NCBI RefSeq assembly: GCF_022347565.1
Contig: NZ_JAKRGH010000021.1
Coordinates: 1-64,000, forward strand
DNA length: 64,000 bases
Direction: 5' to 3'
Source: Vibrio sp. Of7-15
Lineage (GTDB): Bacteria; Pseudomonadota; Gammaproteobacteria; Enterobacterales; Vibrionaceae
Shown: piece by piece, positions 61,522 to 64,000 of the stretch
How positions within the stretch are numbered: position 1 is the stretch's first letter
How the letters are laid out: each line of letters begins with the position of its first letter
Notes under the pieces: model-generated
What the model saw: only the letters and a program-made list of their open reading frames with translations
Told to the model about the DNA's origin: nothing
Database searches by the model: none
Translations under genes and position numbers: made by a program

Positions 61522-63948
61522 TTAGTCTTCTTCGCGGTTCATTACCGCTTGAATGGTCAGCTTCACTTCTGGAGATACTAGAGCGGCTAAATCAGTGGCC
61601 AACACATCCACTTTTTCTGTGACGCCATGGCCCTCTTCATTTAAATAGCCTTCTGATTTCAGCGTATTAAATAAGATAGAGAATACCCCTTTATCAAAAA
61701 ACTCTGGGGCATTAATACCATGTAAGCGGCTTAGGCGTTGTGCCATCACTTGGCTTTGTTGCTCAAGTTCTGTTTTACCTAGCTGAGGCTCTGCTCGTAA
61801 CTGAGTGACCGCAATGGCGTAGCGTTGCAGTGTTTCCATGATGGTACGAGCCAGTAAATGAAGGACGCGGATACGACAGTTATTTAACGACAGCTGCTGA
61901 TCATTTTGTAAGATCAAGCCTTGACGCACTAACTCTTCAATGTGCTTATCAACCACTTCATCCAGTTCATTGTCCTGGTAGCGTAAAAACAGTTCCGCTT
62001 TCAAGAACGGGTACAAGCTATGGACTTGCTGTTTCACTTGAGCAATAGAAATTGTTTTATTTTGCACAACCAACTGAGCAATCAGTGATGGCAGTGCGAA
62101 CAAGTGAATGATGTTGTTGCGGTAGTAAGTCATTAAAATGGACTGTTGACGATCCAAAGAAATGATATCGCCTAGGGTGTCTTTTTCGGTGACGAACTTG
62201 TTGAGCTTATCCGCATGAGCCAGCAGTTCTTGCGCTGTTTTTTCTGGCACTGTGCTGGTGGCAGAGTAAGGCACATTACGCAATAGCTGTAAGTAACATT
62301 CGATCTGTTGCTCTAAATCTTCGCGGCTTAATGCACGTTGACGAGAAGCCAGCAGCGCAGTGGCACATAAAGTGAGTGCGTTAGCAGCCGCAGCATCGTT
62401 AACATGGGTCATCATCTTGTTCGCCAAGTCGTTAACGACCGGGTTCATCCACTGTGGTTTTTGCGGCTCAATCGGGTCGATGGACTCATGCCAGTTTGGA
62501 GCATGCTCATTTAGGTACTGGTTGAGTGGAATTGGCTCACCAAAGTTAACATAACCTTGGCCGAAGTTGCGTAGTTTACGAAGTGTGCGTAAGACTTGGC
62601 CGACGTTTTCTTTTTCTTTGCGTTTACCACGCAGTTCTTTGGCGTAGGTGCTTACCTCCATCACGTGCTCGTAACCGATGTACACTGGCACTAGGGTCAC
62701 CGGGCGGTTTAAGCCACGCAGCATCGCCTGAATTGTCATGGAGAGCATACCTGTTTTCGCTTGAAGTAAGCGACCTGTGCGCGAACGACCACCTTCACTG
62801 AAGTATTCTACTGAGTAGCCTTTTGTGAACAGCTCAGATAAATATTCGCGGAAGACGGTGGAGTACAGTTTATTGCCTTTAAAACTGCGGCGAATAAAGA
62901 ACGCACCACCACGGCGGAAAATAGGTCCTGCTGGGAAGAAGTTTAAGTTAATTCCCGCAGCAATGTGCGGTGGCACCATGCCTTCATGATAAAGCACATA
63001 CGACAGCAGTAGATAGTCCATGTGGCTGCGGTGACAAGGCACATACACAATCTCATGGCCATCTTGCGCTAGTTTACGAACGGTGGCTGCATTATTGATG
63101 TTCAGGCCTTGGTAGAGTTTATTCCACAACCAACCTAAAAAGCGCTCGCCTGATTTGATGAGAGAGTAAGAAAAGTCCGCCGCAATTTCTTCCATCATAT
63201 CGATGGCTTCTTTACGTACTTTTTCTACTGCAACACCACGGCTGCGTGCTTCATCTTCTACCACTTTTTCAATGGCTTTAGATTGCAATAAGCGTTTGAA
63301 CAGCTCTTGTCTGTTCGGTAAGTTAGGCCCTGATGCCGCTAACTTTTGGCGAGAGAAATGAATCTTAGCCACACGCGCCAATTTGAGAGCGATGCTCTTA
63401 TCCGTACCGTGTTTGTCGGCCATGTATCGTAGGGAAACTGGCGGGCTTAAACGGACTAAACAGTCTCGGCCTGATGTCGTCACGGCAGTGAGCTTTTGCG
63501 GGCCGTTCAGTGGTTGTAAGTGAGGGGTGTCCCTTCCTTCTTTACCGGGTTTGCGTCCCCATAATACTGTGGTTGGGATGACTTGAATGTCTAATTCAGA
63601 ATCGTGCTTGTGTAAATCTAACAATTGGCCAAACAGCGTTACGGATTCTTGTGGTAAGTCTTGCTTTTGGCGGAACAGTTTTGGTCCGTCGGCAATAAAT
63701 ACGTAACGAGAGTAATGTTGACCGTTAATTTCGAGTGTTGATAGTGGGTCCGGTAAGCCAAGTTTTAGCGCGTTCTCTCTAAAAGTAAGGAGATCGGTCT
63801 GTGAACTAAAAGGTAAGGCGTAAACAATGGGCCTTGATAAATCTAGCTTAAGGTCTTCCACCGGATTAGATGGAATCGAGCTGCTTTTGACTAACAATGA
63901 TAGGGGTAGTTTTAGCAGCGTGCGATAAAAATTCTGTCCAGTCGACAT
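61522..63948 (-). CDS. plsB: Glycerol-3-phosphate acyltransferase PlsB
   Basis: 808-aa inner-membrane enzyme that acylates glycerol-3-phosphate, the first step of phospholipid synthesis. Acyltransferase blocks are [13 protein letters not shown] (HX4D, about residue 304), [31 protein letters not shown] and [11 protein letters not shown]. Length equals E. coli PlsB (about 807). The ATG at 63948 is preferred to the TTG four codons upstream. It is next to ubiA, convergent, as in E. coli. Confidence 0.97.
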   Translation of the reverse strand: MSTGQNFYRTLLKLPLSLLVKSSSIPSNPVEDLKLDLSRPIVYALPFSSQTDLLTFRENALKLGLPDPLSTLEINGQHYSRYVFIADGPKLFRQKQDLPQESVTLFGQLLDLHKHDSELDIQVIPTTVLWGRKPGKEGRDTPHLQPLNGPQKLTAVTTSGRDCLVRLSPPVSLRYMADKHGTDKSIALKLARVAKIHFSRQKLAASGPNLPNRQELFKRLLQSKAIEKVVEDEARSRGVAVEKVRKEAIDMMEEIAADFSYSLIKSGERFLGWLWNKLYQGLNINNAATVRKLAQDGHEIVYVPCHRSHMDYLLLSYVLYHEGMVPPHIAAGINLNFFPAGPIFRRGGAFFIRRSFKGNKLYSTVFREYLSELFTKGYSVEYFSEGGRSRTGRLLQAKTGMLSMTIQAMLRGLNRPVTLVPVYIGYEHVMEVSTYAKELRGKRKEKENVGQVLRTLRKLRNFGQGYVNFGEPIPLNQYLNEHAPNWHESIDPIEPQKPQWMNPVVNDLANKMMTHVNDAAAANALTLCATALLASRQRALSREDLEQQIECYLQLLRNVPYSATSTVPEKTAQELLAHADKLNKFVTEKDTLGDIISLDRQQSILMTYYRNNIIHLFALPSLIAQLVVQNKTISIAQVKQQVHSLYPFLKAELFLRYQDNELDEVVDKHIEELVRQGLILQNDQQLSLNNCRIRVLHLLARTIMETLQRYAIAVTQLRAEPQLGKTELEQQSQVMAQRLSRLHGINAPEFFDKGVFSILFNTLKSEGYLNEEGHGVTEKVDVLATDLAALVSPEVKLTIQAVMNREED

Positions 63949-64000
63949 GGTAATTAGCAAGCCTCTATATATTGGTTGGCCGTTTAACCAACTCTTTTCT

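Overview
The window looks like primary-chromosome DNA of a member of the Vibrionaceae (Vibrio or a close relative). The evidence is E. coli-like housekeeping genes in Vibrio-style arrangements: ilvY/ilvC beside a ubiK-vexB-vexA-vexR block, the arsR-GAPDH-phosphatase-arsJ arsenate locus described in V. cholerae, ftsYEX-rpoH, and four separate cyclic-di-GMP proteins. No insertion sequence, integrase, prophage or CRISPR array was seen.

Layout. 0-3 kb: 3' end of a 5S rRNA and its terminator, then divergent ilvY and ilvC, then ubiK. 3-8 kb: a VexAB-type RND pump with its TetR regulator and a perfect 18-bp operator. 8-11.5 kb: rep helicase, cytochrome c5 and a five-tRNA cluster (Arg-His-Pro-His-Pro). 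12-17.5 kb: a peptide ABC importer with the two ATPases fused. 17.7-32.6 kb: a block with E. coli gor-yhiN content (gor, rlmJ, prlC, rsmJ, uspA, uspB, yhiN), interrupted by asnC, a large periplasmic-sensor GGDEF-EAL protein, a Cys/Lys-rich hypothetical gene, an EamA transporter and ferritin. 33-43.5 kb: a FIST-GGDEF-EAL protein, an aldehyde dehydrogenase, a DTW tRNA-modification enzyme, a composite lipoprotein, an EVE protein, yigL-pldB-rhtB, and an EAL-HDOD protein. 43.6-46.8 kb: the arsenate operon. 47-53.6 kb: an acyltransferase, a diguanylate cyclase, several small membrane proteins (YhhM, YhhN, YhgN and YhhL types), yecH and rsmD. 53.7-57.5 kb: ftsY-ftsE-ftsX-rpoH. 57.6-64 kb: an oriC-like DnaA-box/GATC cluster, glpE-glpG, a small lipoprotein, a FliL-like protein, ubiC-ubiA and plsB.

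How the genes fit together. Most genes are housekeeping: branched-chain amino acids, ubiquinone, phospholipid synthesis, rRNA methylation, cell division and stress. The adaptive parts are bile/drug efflux, arsenate detoxification through 1-arseno-3-phosphoglycerate chemistry, iron storage and universal stress genes, and c-di-GMP signalling with different sensor inputs.

The two least explained stretches are non-coding. At 50.0-50.97 kb a T-rich intergenic region holds a 26-codon membrane-peptide ORF with its own promoter and Shine-Dalgarno, a 46-bp perfect palindrome, a near-consensus Fur box and a PurR-like box. At 57.6-57.87 kb, between rpoH and glpE, three good DnaA boxes, two one-mismatch boxes and seven GATC sites are packed into about 220 bp. 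The orientation of the rRNA and tRNA genes argues that this is not the chromosomal origin, so it may be a DnaA-titrating or DnaA-reactivating locus.
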